From Pogonophryne albipinna (Eukaryota; Chordata; Actinopteri; Perciformes; Artedidraconidae), in assembly GCA_028583405.1 (NCBI GenBank), contig CM053247.1:8376946-8440945 (forward strand): a DNA stretch of 64,000 bases, given 5' to 3'. Made by a program: the position numbers and the translations under genes. Under the pieces are notes generated by a model. It was not told the DNA's origin. It ran no database searches and saw nothing but the letters and a program-made list of their open reading frames with translations. This document shows, in pieces, positions 1-51,400 of this stretch; position 1 is the first letter of the stretch; each line of letters begins with the position of its first letter.

Positions 1-2182
1 AAAGTACAGGTATTTGTGTTCAACATGTGAGAAGTAGAAAGTACAGGTATTTGGGTTCAACATGTAAGAAGTAGAAAGTACAGGTATTTGTGTTCAACAT
101 GTAAGAAGTAGAAAGTACAGGTATTTGGGTTCAACATGTAAGAAGTAGAAAGTACAGGTATTTGGGTTCAACATGTAAGAAGTAGAAAGTACAGGTATTT
201 GAGTTCAACATGTAAGAAGTAGAAAGTACAGGTATTTGGGTTCAACATGTAAGAAGTAGAAAGTACAGGTATTTGGGTTCAACATGTAAGAAGTAGAAAG
301 TACAGGTATTTGAGTTCAACATGTAAGAAGTAGAAAGTACAGGTATTTGTGTTCAACATGTAAGAAGTAGAAAGTACAGGTATTTGTGTTCAACATGTAA
401 GAAGTAGAAAGTATAGGTATTTGTGTTCAACATGTAAGAAATAGAAAGTACAGGTATTTGGGTTCAACATGTAAGAAGTAGAAAGTACAGGTATTTGTGT
501 TCAACATGTAAGAAGTAGAAAGTACAGGTATTTGTGTTCAACATGTAAGAAGTAGAAAGTACAGGTATTTGTGTTCAACATGTAAGAAGTAGAAAGTACA
601 GGTATTTGGGTTCAACATGTAAGAAGTAGAAAGTACAGGTATTTGGGTTCAACATGTAAGAAGTAGAAAGTACAGGTATTTGTGTTCAACATGTAAGAAG
701 TAGAAAGTACAGGTATTTGTGTTCAACATGTAAGAAGTAGAAAGTACAGGTATTTGGGTTCAACATGTGAGAAGTAGAAAGTACAGGTATTTGTGTTCAA
801 CATGTAAGAAGTAGAAAGTACAGGTATTTGTGTTCAACATGTAAGAAGTAGAAAGTACAGGTATTTGTGTTCAACATGTAAGAAGTAGAAAGTACAGGTA
901 TTTGGGTTCAACATGTAAGAAGTAGAACGTACAGGTATTTGTGTTCAACATGTAAGAAGTAGAAAGTACAGGTATTTGAGTTCAACATGTAAGAAGTAGA
1001 AAGTACAGGTATTTGTGTTCAACATGTGAGAAGTAGAAAGTACAGGTATTTGAGTTCAACATGTAAGAAGTAGAAAGTACAGGTATTTGAGTTCAACATG
1101 TAAGAAGTAGAAAGTACAGGTATTTGTGTTCAACATGTAAGAAGTAGAAAGTACAGGTATTTGTGTTCAACATGTGAGAAGTAGAACGTACAGGTATTTG
1201 GGTTCAACATGTAAGAAGTAGAAAGTACAGGTATTTGTGTTCAACATGTAAGAAGTAGAAAGTACAGGTATTTGGGTTCAACATGTAAGAAGTAGAAAGT
1301 ACAGGTATTTGTGTTCAACATGTAAGAAGTAGAAAGTACAGGTATTTGAGTTCAACATGTAAGAAGTAGAAAGTACAGGTATTTGTGTTCAACATGTAAG
1401 AAGTAGAAAGTACAGGTATTTGAGTTCAACATGTAAGAAGTAGAAAGTACAGGTATTTGTGTTCAACATGTGAGAAGTAGAACGTACAGGTATTTGGGTT
1501 CAACATGTAAGAAGTAGAAAGTACAGGTATTTGTGTTCAACATGTAAGAAGTAGAAAGTACAGGTATTTGGGTTCAACATGTAAGAAGTAGAAAGTACAG
1601 GTATTTGTGTTCAACATGTAAGAAGTAGAAAGTACAGGTATTTGAGTTCAACATGTAAGAAGTAGAAAGTACAGGTATTTGAGTTCAACATGTAAGAAGT
1701 AGAAAGTACAGGTATTTGTGTTCAACATGTAAGAAGTAGAAAGTACAGGTATTTGAGTTCAACATGTAAGAAGTAGAAAGTACAGGTATTTGAGTTCAAC
1801 ATGTAAGAAGTAGAAAGTACAGGTATTTGTGTTCAACATGTAAGAAGTAGAAAGTACAGGTATTTGTGTTCAACATGTAAGAAGTAGAAAGTACAGGTAT
1901 TTGAGTTCAACATGTAAGAAGTAGAAAGTACAGGTATTTGTGTTCAACATGTAAGAAGTAGAAAGTACAGGTATTTGAGTTCAACATGTAAGAAGTAGAA
2001 AGTACAGGTATTTGAGTTCAACATGTAAGAAGTAGAAAGTACAGGTATTTGAGTTCAACATGTAAGAAGTAGAAAGTACAGGTATTTGGGTTCAACATGT
2101 AAGAAGTAGAAAGTACAGGTATTTGTGTTCAACATGTAAGAAGTAGAAAGTACAGGTATTTGGGTTCAACATGTAAGAAGTC
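1..2182. repeat. 37-bp minisatellite, about 59 units
   Basis: Head-to-tail 37-bp units (AAAGTACAGGTATTTG, a T/G/A position, then GTTCAACATGTAAGAAGTAG). The array runs off the left edge and ends at about 2182. Units differ mainly at one base after TATTTG (T, G or A), with rarer TGA and AACG variants. It lies in the man2b1 intron before the exon at 2432. The sequence right after it (2183-2285) reads AAGTACTTAAG/CTCCACTACTT, the tail of a common fish element also present at 55765-56235, so the array probably grew inside a copy of that element. Confidence 0.95.
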
Positions 2183-2285
2183 AAAGTAAAAAGTCATCAG
2201 AAAAATAAGTAGTGGATTAAAGTACTGATACCAGAAAGATGTACTTAAGTACAGTAACACAGTATTTGTACTCCACTACTTCCCT
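2183..2285. repeat. Tail of AAGTACTTAAGTAC-type fish element
   Basis: Contains GTACTTAAGTACAG and TGTACTCCACTACTTCC, similar in style to 55765-56235. It borders the 37-bp minisatellite. Family name not assigned. Confidence 0.5.
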
Positions 2286-2431
2286 CCTCTAGATGGGCCT
2301 CTTTCCAGTAAACTAAATGAATAACTCACTAGCATGACTTGAAACTCATGATTATATAAAACAGATTCTACAGTAAGAACAACATGTAAATGTACTCTGA
2401 GGGAGCTTCATATCCTCTCGTCCTCCTTCAG

Positions 2432-22855
<20,424 letters not shown>

Positions 22856-23359
22856 ACTTTAAGGAGTGATTCACTTTCAATCAATATGAGATTCCCGTGG
22901 CTCTCGCTTGTGTTTGAATCCAGAAATATATGGAAATGGAAATTTACAAAGAATGCCGATTTAAACCGGAAAACAGTGAAAAGATTTGTATCAAACCCGA
23001 CCTGGAATGGGGCTCCAGGAACAGGTGAAGATTAGGGGTCTTTCTCGACTTTACAAGAACTAAAGCAGATTTTGAAGATTGATATCCAGCCTGGGATTTT
23101 GACCTCAAAAAGCCCCTTCCCCACTGAACGAACACGTGCCTCCTTTCAGAGACTCAGTATATGCTCAGAACTTGCCTTTCGTACTGCACAAATGGACATC
23201 CATCGGAAAAATGCATTTTTTGTAGATTCTTGTAAGCACACTCTACCAATCACTCAGATCCTTAAAGACATGTTCAGTGGTGCCTACATTCTGCCTCACG
23301 AGTGACAATCATTGTAAATAATTTGAACATCATTTTGTACTGATCCTAAAGCAGCTGAT

Positions 23360-23365
23360 AATAAA
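23360..23365 (+). terminator. man2b1 polyadenylation signal
   Basis: AATAAA 505 bp after the man2b1 stop, followed by a GT-rich stretch (TGTGTGAAACTGTATGTTG). It is the first canonical hexamer I saw in the 3' UTR. The 3' UTR (22856 to about 23390) otherwise shows no recognisable feature. Confidence 0.65.
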
Positions 23366-23745
23366 ATGTGTTAATCTTACTTTGTGTGAAACTGTATGTT
23401 GTTGTTGTTACAGCTAAACATCCACCGACACACTTACCTCTATATATTAAAGTCAGCTTATATTGGTGTTTAAGGACAATTCTGCTTACGTTAAATGCAT
23501 GCTGAATAGTTCAAAGGTCGATTGAGTCATACTCTTAATTATTTAACTGAAGCAAGATACTTTGTATTTCTCTGCATAATGAATGGGGACACGAAGGAGG
23601 GCTTTGTCGAATTTGGACACGTTCAAATTAACTATGAATAAGCCGGTTAAATACACCGTGCTGCAGCGAGGGAACACTCCCACAATGCACCTGTGGAAAC
23701 TACCAAAAACAACAACAAAAGCAGATTTAAAGTCAGCATGAGGAC

Positions 23746-23751
23746 TTTATT
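23746..23751 (-). terminator. Polyadenylation signal for the minus-strand CCCH exon
   Basis: AATAAA on the minus strand (TTTATT on plus), 182 bp after the TAA at 23933. Together with the man2b1 signal at 23360 it gives a tail-to-tail arrangement with about 380 bp between the two signals. Confidence 0.5.
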
Positions 23752-23932
23752 GGACTGTCAAATAACCGAAAGAGAATAAAAAGCTCTGCTGTCAAGACTG
23801 AACAACTCGTGTTCTGCGTGTTAACAGTTGTATGGTTGTTGTGTCCAAACACACTGATTGCATGTCGTCGTCCAGCTGCCCGGGGACTTTCCAGAAATAA
23901 AATAACGTTAAAAAAAGAAAAGTAGATAAGAG

Positions 23933-24007
23933 TTATTCCACTTTGTCTTCTTTCGTCGGCTCCAGGTTGTGAGAGTAGCAGCATTTCTCTCCGTTTGTGC
24001 ACTTTCC
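23933..24007 (-). CDS. Terminal exon with half a CCCH zinc finger (trmt1-like)
   Basis: Minus-strand exon of 25 codons after a TTTTCAG acceptor: GKCTNGEKCCYSHNLEPTKE, then DKVE and TAA (23933-23935). C-x5-C-x3-H gives the last three ligands of a CCCH zinc finger; the first Cys should be in the preceding exon. From memory the block resembles the C-terminal finger of the tRNA guanine-26 dimethyltransferase TRMT1 (its GDQCCYSHS), which also ends the protein. I could not find any upstream exon in 24008-27584, so the exon is orphaned here. An AATAAA follows on its strand. Confidence 0.55.
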   Translation of the reverse strand, partial: GKCTNGEKCCYSHNLEPTKEDKVE

Positions 24008-24234
24008 CTGAAAACAAATCGTAACAATCATTAGAAAACAGAAAGGTAGGTTTTGGCTGCTGAAAGTCATCTGGCAGGAAATCTACAGCGAGCGGCGACG
24101 GGCCAAACTGACTTTACAATTATCACTTAAAGGTCTCCTATTATACTGTGTTTCATCAATATATCACAGGTCTCACATACATCCAGAGCCTGTCTCTGAT
24201 TGGCTGGAACACCAAACAGATCATTGCAGCATTA

Positions 24235-25122
24235 AGGGGTGCAACAACTAATCGATTAAAATCGACCACCAAATTAGTTGACAACTAATTCAGTCGTCGA
24301 TTCGTTGGTGACGTCATCACGTGTGTTTTACACGCCGTTAAGCTCCAACGTTATCGGTCTTTTTATCGGTACTGGAGACATTTAAAAAATATATGTCATG
24401 TGTTATTGCTACAAAAACATTATATCACAGTCTTAGTGTCGCCAACTCGTTTCTAACATGCAAAAAGACAAACAAATGCGTCTATGGTATATTTTCGATC
24501 TTTCCAATCCCAGACGAGATCTCTCCCCGTATGTGTGCGAGGGGGCGGGGCAGTTTACACACACGCAGCTGCTACATGCAGCAACACACGGCGGGGATGG
24601 CGGAGAGAAGCGCTCCAAGGTGTGGTTAAATGTTACCCGTCTCGATGTGGACGATGCTCGTTGCCAAAAGTGCAATCAGTGTTTAGCATGTGAGGGCGGT
24701 AACGCAAGCAATGTGTCTAAACATTTATCAAAAGTGCTCCACATCCAGACGGAGGAATGCACCGGGTTCGACTGTCTTTCTAGTAGCTCTGTTGGCCCCC
24801 CCCCCCATCCACGAGTAACGTTTCCACGTCAGGTGTTCTGTATGCTAGCAGCAACACACGGAGTTAACTCAATGATACAAACATGGGTTAATGATTAGAG
24901 GAAACTGAGTTATTTAGTTTGTTAAAGTTTCAGATATTCTGTTCACAGTTCTGTCATCACATTATTATTTCATGATTTGTTAAAACATTGTTGTTTCTTT
25001 TGATGTGAAATATTATTTAGCTACATCTAAAAGTTGATGGCTAAATAAGAGCGCTTGAGAAATTGTGCAAGACATAATAGTTTCATTAATCGATTATCAA
25101 ATGAGTCGTTTGTTGCAGCCCT
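24235..25122. mobile_element. hAT-like non-autonomous element with BED-finger remnant
   Basis: Left end AGGGGTGCAACAACTAATCG and right end CGTTTGTTGCAGCCCT are imperfect inverted repeats; ATTA is present at both borders. It carries a BED zinc-finger reading frame (24605-24780) but no catalytic region, so it cannot move by itself. Confidence 0.7.
24605..24780 (+). pseudogene. BED zinc-finger fragment of a hAT transposase
   Basis: Frame reads KRSKVWLNVTRLDVDDARCQ, KCNQCLACEGGNASNVSKHL. This is the BED pattern (aromatic W, C-x2-C, then a His-containing end). A frameshift separates it from a plausible ATG-GCG-GAG start just upstream (about 24597). A dead transposase N-terminus. Confidence 0.65.
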
Positions 25123-25260
25123 ATTACCCATAATCCCCTCTGTTTCCAAAGTGCTGATTCTCTGTCTGTTACTTTAGATGAAAATAAGGAGCCCCTCCCC
25201 ACGCATGTATGATTTTAGTATTTATTTAAAAATACATAAAGGAAAATGGAAGTTAATGCA

Positions 25261-26060
25261 ACTTCTAACAAAGCTTTCTCTGATTGCTCAAACGTGGAAC
25301 AGCTTGTGAGTGGATTCAACCCAAAGCTCGATCCTAAAAGACCAGGTAGCTTCGTTTCTCTCTCTTCCTAGAATCAGCGAGGACTTGTGAATAATTCATT
25401 AATCATTAACGCATGATGGCGTTTGTGTCCTTCCCTCCTCTGCTCTAGGACAAGAGTCAGGCGGCACTTTTCTAGAGGAATAATAAACAAATAACCAGGA
25501 GGGTCCTAAAGTTCAGCAGGAGTTAGAGAAGAGACCCTCCTACAGAGAAGAGACCCTCCTACATGTTATTTCTCCAAACACATACAGTAAAAATGCCTGT
25601 TTTTTAAGCCTTAAAATGGTGCAGGAAAAGGACTTTACATTGTATTATTAAAGACAGGACTATTCAGTTAAGAGAAGAGAAAAAGGAAAGCAAATTGTTA
25701 TAATGGGTGATGTAACATTAATGACAGACATAAATGAGGTCCTTGGCACTCAGACTCTAGAGGGGTCATTTTGTGATCATGGGGAATCACCCTTACCGCA
25801 TCAGGACAATATCATATGGAGTCAGACACTGGAAGTGTGCTGGAGGCGTTGACTGGGACTGATGGAAGGATGAGACTGAAGAATCTGCGAGGAACGAACT
25901 AGCGGCAGAGGAATAATTATATATTAAAAGACAGCAGCATCATAAGAGGGCAACCATGTGACAGAGTGTCAGTGTGCTGAAGGATAGACCAGCTATCCAG
26001 GCCAGACTCTAAAGACTTTCCAAGGGGTAAAATGCTGCTGCCGGAGTACGGACTTGAAGT
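25261..26060. other. Intergenic, no feature seen
   Basis: AT-rich sequence without recognisable exons on either strand. I looked here in particular for upstream exons of the CCCH exon and found none. Confidence 0.4.
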
Positions 26061-26700
26061 ATTGCTGATATCAAGTCTACCATCCTCTTAAAATACTCTG
26101 TCCAACAATATAAGTCTCATGAAGAAAGGTTTTTTTTTTTTAACGCTTATTCAAAATAGCAGAGAAACATGCATTCTTGTTCTCAGGAGGGGACATTGAC
26201 AGAGGATTGTTGGAAAAGTACACAGTAAGTACTTCATAGTACTTGTGAGGGTTTCACTAGTACTGAGTCCAACAGGATCAATCTCACGAAGCACTAATAG
26301 CAACAAAAAAGAATTCCCTCATCAAACTTAACAGAAGTGGCTTGATTTTGTTCTCAGCAGGGGACTTTGACAGAGGATTTCTCAATAAATACAGAGTAAA
26401 AGTACTTCAATGTATTGTTAGCAGTAGGCTTACTAATACAAAGTCAAACAGTATCAATTTCATTAAGAAGTAATGGTAAAATTATTTTTTTATCATTCAC
26501 CAAAGATAGCAGAAAAACATGCATTATGGAGGGGACTATGACAGAGGATTACTCACAAAGTACACAGTAAAAGTACTTCATTTTATTTCTGGTAGAGGTG
26601 AAACTAGAACCGAGTCCAACAGTGTCAGTTTCCTTAAGAACTTGTGGTAACAAATATTTGTATCACTCGTCAAATATAGCAGGAATAATGAAGAGCAGCG
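26060..26700. repeat. Degenerate tandem repeat, about 171-bp period
   Basis: GGGGAC-(A/T)-(T/A)TGACAGAGGATT followed by AAGTACACAGTAAAAGTACT TC recurs at about 26190, 26360 and 26531, with a partial copy before 26190. Each copy also has a GAGTCCAACAG-like and an ATAGCAGA-AAACATGCATT block. Copies are clearly diverged. Confidence 0.7.
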
Positions 26701-27584
26701 GATTTGAAAAAACTAACTCGAGAGGCGGCTGAGTGACCGCAGTGCAGAATCGCTGTATAGTTTAAATCTCCTAACAATGTTGTCCATTTTAGACAGAGGC
26801 TTATTACAGCCAACTTGGGGCCCCAAGCGACATTGTGAGATTATTTTGACAAAAATATGACAGGATAACAACAAGCTTCAGTGAACTGCTGATGCGGTTT
26901 TATTTCAGACATTTGGTTTATAGATGACAGTAACAATCAATCTGGTAAATCACTTTTGTTATAATCTGAATATTATTCCATCATTTTCAGATTTCTGTAT
27001 TAAAATGAACACCAAATAATTTGGTTATGCGCCTCAGCAGTTTTGCAGTATAATCTTTGTTCCACATAGTGGATTCATAAAAAACATAAATAGCAGAAAA
27101 AACATTCAAAACTGTTTTGATATGAACAGCAACTATTAAAATTAAAACAAGCAGTAGCGACTACATTTTGTGAGTACAACTGATATAAACTTCTTCAAAT
27201 AATTGACTTCTGTCTTGTTGCATACACGCAAATGCTTGAGTATATTCTAAAGGTGTAAGGAGAAGGAAAACAACATTTAAACACATTGGTGTTAAAGTGC
27301 TTCCTTTTTAGCCCTTAGCTTTTCAAAGCTGTTGAACTAGTGTAGTTGAGCCACCACTGAGCCACAGTGGAACACCTGAAACAAGTTCATAAATCCACAA
27401 AAGCCGTGTTACTCTCACTAATGTGAACAACAATCTTCCTCCAGCAGCAACTTTGCTTTTCCACCCAATTACTCACTAAGTCGGCTTTAAGTTTCAAACC
27501 TCAAACCACATTTCCCTCTCTGCTTCATTCAGTCCTAAATAACGTCATGCAGAAACATCCAAAATGGTGGCTCCTCCTTCTCCA
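26701..27584. other. gle1 3' flank / possible 3' UTR
   Basis: Sequence downstream of the gle1 stop. Candidate minus-strand AATAAA hexamers exist (for example TTTATT at about 26898) but I cannot tell which one is used. No other feature seen. Confidence 0.35.
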
Positions 27585-47203
<19,619 letters not shown>

Positions 47204-47640
47204 CACGACAGTAAAACAGACACCACCACAAACTAATGATAGCGTCAAGCTAACTTTTGAATCACCGGATGAGGTTACATATATTACCGCCCGACGAGAA
47301 ACAGACTGCCTACTGCCAAGCTTTTTGTCCCCGGCTAGGCCATGCCCTCATTTTATTTTTAAAAGAATAACATTTGACAAATAATGTTTTTTTGGAATAC
47401 AGCCCCTCATCTGCTAACTCCTGCCCTGCTCCCTCCACCATATCATACACGGTAACTATTGTCTATCCTGATATTTTGTTCCTTCAAGTACAAAATTAGT
47501 ACTTTATTCTGGGGGGAAATGTGTGTTAAAACAGGTTTAATAAGGTAATAAAGTAATGTTTTTGTTGATGATTACAGGCTAATTTATTTCTAAATCACCT
47601 CAGAAATGTCCTATAATTTCTCATATCAAAGTAATATTTT
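47204..47640. promoter_or_regulatory. gle1 5' flank (putative promoter region)
   Basis: Sequence upstream of the gle1 ATG on the minus strand. I see no TATA box at a useful distance. The promoter is inferred only from position; the transcription start is unknown. Confidence 0.35.
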
Positions 47641-48119
47641 TTTGTTCAATACTTGTGTTTTGCTTATTCATTTCTCAGCCATGTCAATCTGGAAATTACA
47701 AAACGTATGTTCAGAGTGTGTTTCTCAAATATGTGCAGGGCTGCTTTGGCAAGGTGACGATGTGTGTGGACGTTGTAACCGAGAAGGCCATCAAGATAAC
47801 CAAAGATGACCCCTTTTTCTTTGAGCGAGCACTGAAAGGGAGAGTATGAACTCTTATTATAAAGCTGGAATATGCTGGTTTAGATATTTGCAATGAGATC
47901 CGACAACCTTGAATTGAAGATGGCAGCAAATGAGAGTAATCACGTTTTTGATGTCTTCCACATATTCAAATTCTCCAAAAACTGAATAAAAGTCTGATAC
48001 AAAGTTTCCAGTTAAATATAGTCCATTTATTTCCTTTTACTGGTGTCCATTTAACTTGCTTAGTTTCTCATTCACCATACATAATATTACGGTTTACACA
48101 ATACCTTGTGCTTGTGGCC

Positions 48120-48385
48120 TAGCATTACTATACTTGTGGGGACCTAAATCTGTCTACACAGTCACGTGTGGGGACTCGCCTCCCTTATGGGGACAAAATG
48201 GAGGTCCCCATGAGGGGAATCATTAATTTTAGGGTGAAGACTTGGTTAGGGTTAGGGTTAGGTTAAGGGTTAGGGTTAGGCATGTGTTGGTTATGGTTAA
48301 GGTTAGGATAAGTCTCCAGGAAATGCATGTAAGTCAATGTAATGTCCCCTGAAGTGATGTATACATGGTGTGTGTGTGTGTGCTC
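48120..48385. repeat. GGGGACC repeat with interstitial TTAGGG-like run
   Basis: TGTGGGGACCTAAATCTGTC, CTTATGGGGACAAAATGGAG GTCCCCATGAG, then a degenerate GGTTAGGGTTAGGGTTAGG run (48247-48310) and a short GT repeat. A common fish interspersed repeat. The telomere-like stretch is too short and impure to mark a telomere or fusion. Confidence 0.65.
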
Positions 48386-48984
48386 CGTGTGTGGCCTTCC
48401 GGCGGAACCTCTAACCACAAACATTGGTTCCTACCTTCATGAGAGGATCATCGGTGCCTCACTCCCAGCACTCTGGGTCAGCCTCCAGATTACCTGTTGA
48501 ACTGCAAACAAAAAAACAGCCTCGTTTTCAACAGTGAGGGGAGCTAGATCAGCAGACCTGGAGACATAAGGTGTGTGTCTGTGTGTCTGTCCGTCTGTCT
48601 GTCCGTCTGTCTGTGTGTCTGTCTGTCTATCTGTCAGGATCAGTTATTTGACTCTAACACTGTCTCTCTGTAAACTCCTTTGGCGATTGCCACACAGACT
48701 GGGCTTCATTTCAGAGGAAACTCCTTTTCTACCTCAGCTCTGTGGATTCCCTGGTGGATGTAGGTTGTCTTTTTTATTTTATTTCTGTAATATAATGCTA
48801 TTACAAGGATTTATTTGATGTACTTATTGATTGCACTGCCGTGATTCAATACGATTATAAAGACATGTTTTAGCTTACATTTCTTCCAGGTGATATCTTA
48901 TAGAAACATGGCCAAGAGAGAGGAGCTGCTGAACGTTGTGGACCTCTTAAAAAAGATGCTGCTGGCAGACAAATAAGGGTGGGT

Positions 48985-49200
48985 CCCCTTAAAGATCCCC
49001 TCTTATACTGCTTTTCATCAATATATTATAGGTCTCAGATATATACAAAACATGTCTCTGAAGTGTTTGGCTGAAATACCAAACCATGCATTGTAGCGTC
49101 CCATAATTCCCTCAGTTTCAGAATCTCTTTACACAGAGGGGACGCATGTTTATTTATAAAAGACATGACAACGTGGATTTTGCATAATAGGTGACCTTTA
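48985..49200. repeat. Teleost interspersed repeat (uninterrupted copy)
   Basis: CTTAAAGATCCCCTCTTATA CTGC to AATAGGTGACCTTTAAAG. It matches the flanks of the hAT at 24235-25122 and separates two pieces of the kinase pseudogene. Confidence 0.65.
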
Positions 49201-49859
49201 AAGTGCTGGAGCATCCATTATTCTCGGAGGAGCAGCACACTGAAGTCAGCAAACACACCGACACTGAAAACCTGATAATGGACATAATGGACATGAGAGA
49301 GGCTGAGCCGAGAGTCACACCGTAGCTTTCCTCACAGAACAAGAGCGTCCAAAGTGTTGCTTTCAATGCCATGACTCCTTTCGAGGAAACAGTCTTTGCT
49401 CATCCAGACGGCTTGTCTGTGAAACTGGATGAGGAGGGCGGGGCAGCTCAAACGAGGTTGGTCAAATGTCTTCATAGTCTCTTGTGTTTGTATTTTTTTG
49501 ATTACACTACTGATTCTTTGTGGTTGTTCAGAGGTCTTCAAAGTGACCAGCAATGAGAGAAAGGGCGGTGTCAGTCGAAGCATCAGAAAAGCTCTCTTCT
49601 CCTGTTTCCACCAACATGTCATGTTCATTTAGTGAAGTGTTTTTAAGTTATCTTTGTTTCTTGTCAGTACAAATATTGAGTAACTTAAAAAATGCCTTTG
49701 TGATGTGTGGTGAAACTATAGAAGAGAAATACTGCTGTTCAAATTGTTTTGTATTTAAATGTTTATTTTTTTGTGAAAAATCTAATCTGATGATGATGAA
49801 AATGTCATATGGTCAAAAGCTTCAATACAGTTACTAAATAACCTTTAGTCTAGAATGTA

Positions 49860-50140
49860 TCATCACATGATTAATGTGGGTTTAGGTTCCAGTTGGATGG
49901 TTAGGTTTTTCTTTTTATCGAAGTGGTTAACCAATCACAACAGAGATGGCCAGCTAACCAATCAGAGCAGACTGGGCTCTGGTTTCAGACGGAGGGTGAA
50001 AAGAGGTGCTGCAGCACAGGCAGTATGAGAACAATTTAGACCTTTTTGAACATTAAAGCATGGAGACATGTCACAGTAGAGACACAATTAACATACAGAT
50101 AGGAACCTGAATATGAGCAAAATAGGGCTTCTTTAAATGT
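49860..50140. repeat. Teleost interspersed repeat copy
   Basis: GGCCAGCTAACCAATCAGAG CAGACTGGGCT and TTTTTGAACATTAAAGCATG GAGACATGTCACAGTAGAGA. It matches parts of 35530-35620 and, inverted, 56600-56690. Confidence 0.6.
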
Positions 50141-51400
50141 AGTCAATTCTTTATTTAATGTCAACAAGATGAATGTAACAAACACTTTTCAGTTTGCAGG
50201 GTTTTTAGACATATCTTTATTTTGAGAATTCAAAAAGACAGGAAATCAGGTTGAATTTAAGTTTTTCCACAATCCTGCTGACAAATCAACAAACAACCGT
50301 ACGACATAACCTCCTTGGCATGGTAAAAATATCAATATGAAAAAAAGAAAACAATGTAATATGTTTAGCAAATTAATGACACAAAAAACACTTATAATAT
50401 TAACTAATATATTATTGATTTTTAACAGTGGTTGCATTTGGTCCTACTACTCTCTCACCATTCAATATCTTTCAAACCTTTTTCGAGCTAGCATAGTAAA
50501 TAATTTATCTTATCGAAATCGTTCGTTTGAAAACAGATAATTATTTGCAATATTTGATTATAAGGAAAATGTAGTAGGGTCATTCCAGAATTGGAGGACA
50601 ATTTAGACACCAACATTTTTGAAAAATGAACCTTTTATTTTATAATTTTTTTTATGTATTTAGGAAAAACAGATAATAAACCATCAAAAAAAGTGATTTG
50701 CCCAGCTAAGGCATCAAATGTATATTTTCCAATGAAGAATTACCCCTGTTACTCTAATTATAGTAACCGGGTTGAAAGTAACAGGGTTGAAAATCAATGC
50801 TAATGTTAGCTTTAACCTCATGAATTATTGCTAGATGTAATGTAATGTATGTAATGCTACTTTCAACAGTAACATGTAATGCTACTTTCAAGGCAAGGAC
50901 AAACTTGGATATCTAATACAAGAAAGATAACTTTGAAATGAATATGCTTTATTCTGATAATAACAGGGTTGAGTGGGTCAGAGTGCCACACTCTTTTAAG
51001 ACTGAAAAGATTGTAAAAATATGAAAAATAAAAGAGAGGACTTAGTTTTGGTCTACCCATGGCACTAGCACATGGCTTGCTGATGTCCCTTCCTGTGTCA
51101 TCTGATTTACAGTTTTTTCACTTCCTGTGCCAATCTAAAAAGGTTTGGGTAACAGGGTTGAACGCTTGTTGAGGGACACACCTTCTGTGCAAAATTACTG
51201 TTATTTAAAATATGTTTATGATTTAACAAATTGATTTTACCATTACAAAAGACATATATCAATAGAATAATACCAAAAAAAAGTAAATAAAATCCTTATT
51301 TTAAATGTTATATTTGACATGCAAGTTGGTCACCAAGAAGCGGGGACAAGAGGAAAATGCCATTTTAGGGGATGTTCGAGAGCTATTTGATCATTTAAAT

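Larger units (their letters stand above)
24120..25260. repeat. Teleost interspersed repeat split by a hAT element
   Basis: TAAAGGTCTCCTATTATACT ... ATATCACAGGTCTCACATAC and, after the hAT, ATTACCCATAATCCCCTC continue one repeat. The same sequence is uninterrupted at about 48985-49200, so the hAT at 24235-25122 is the younger insertion. Confidence 0.65.
47655..49330 (+). pseudogene. HIPK-like protein kinase pseudogene
   Basis: Three plus-strand pieces resemble a kinase domain of the fish-expanded HIPK-like group. (1) 47691-47847: QGCFGKVTMCVDVVTEKAIK I, a glycine-rich loop plus the A-x-K lysine motif, then a broken lobe. (2) 48908-48976: REELLNVVDLLKKMLLADK and TAA, the end-of-domain DLLKKML helix. 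(3) 49203 on: VLEHPLFSEEQH, as after the last helix. A teleost repeat (48985-49200) lies between pieces 2 and 3 where a few residues are missing. The catalytic loop (HRD) and DFG were not found. Identification is from motif order only. Confidence 0.5.

Noticed and set aside
24433..24898. Host gene from the open frames on both strands here
   Set aside because: The plus frame carries a BED-finger fragment inside a hAT element. The minus frame is its shadow.
48247..48310. Telomere or chromosome-fusion site
   Set aside because: The TTAGGG-like run is short and degenerate, and lies inside a common GGGGACC interspersed repeat.
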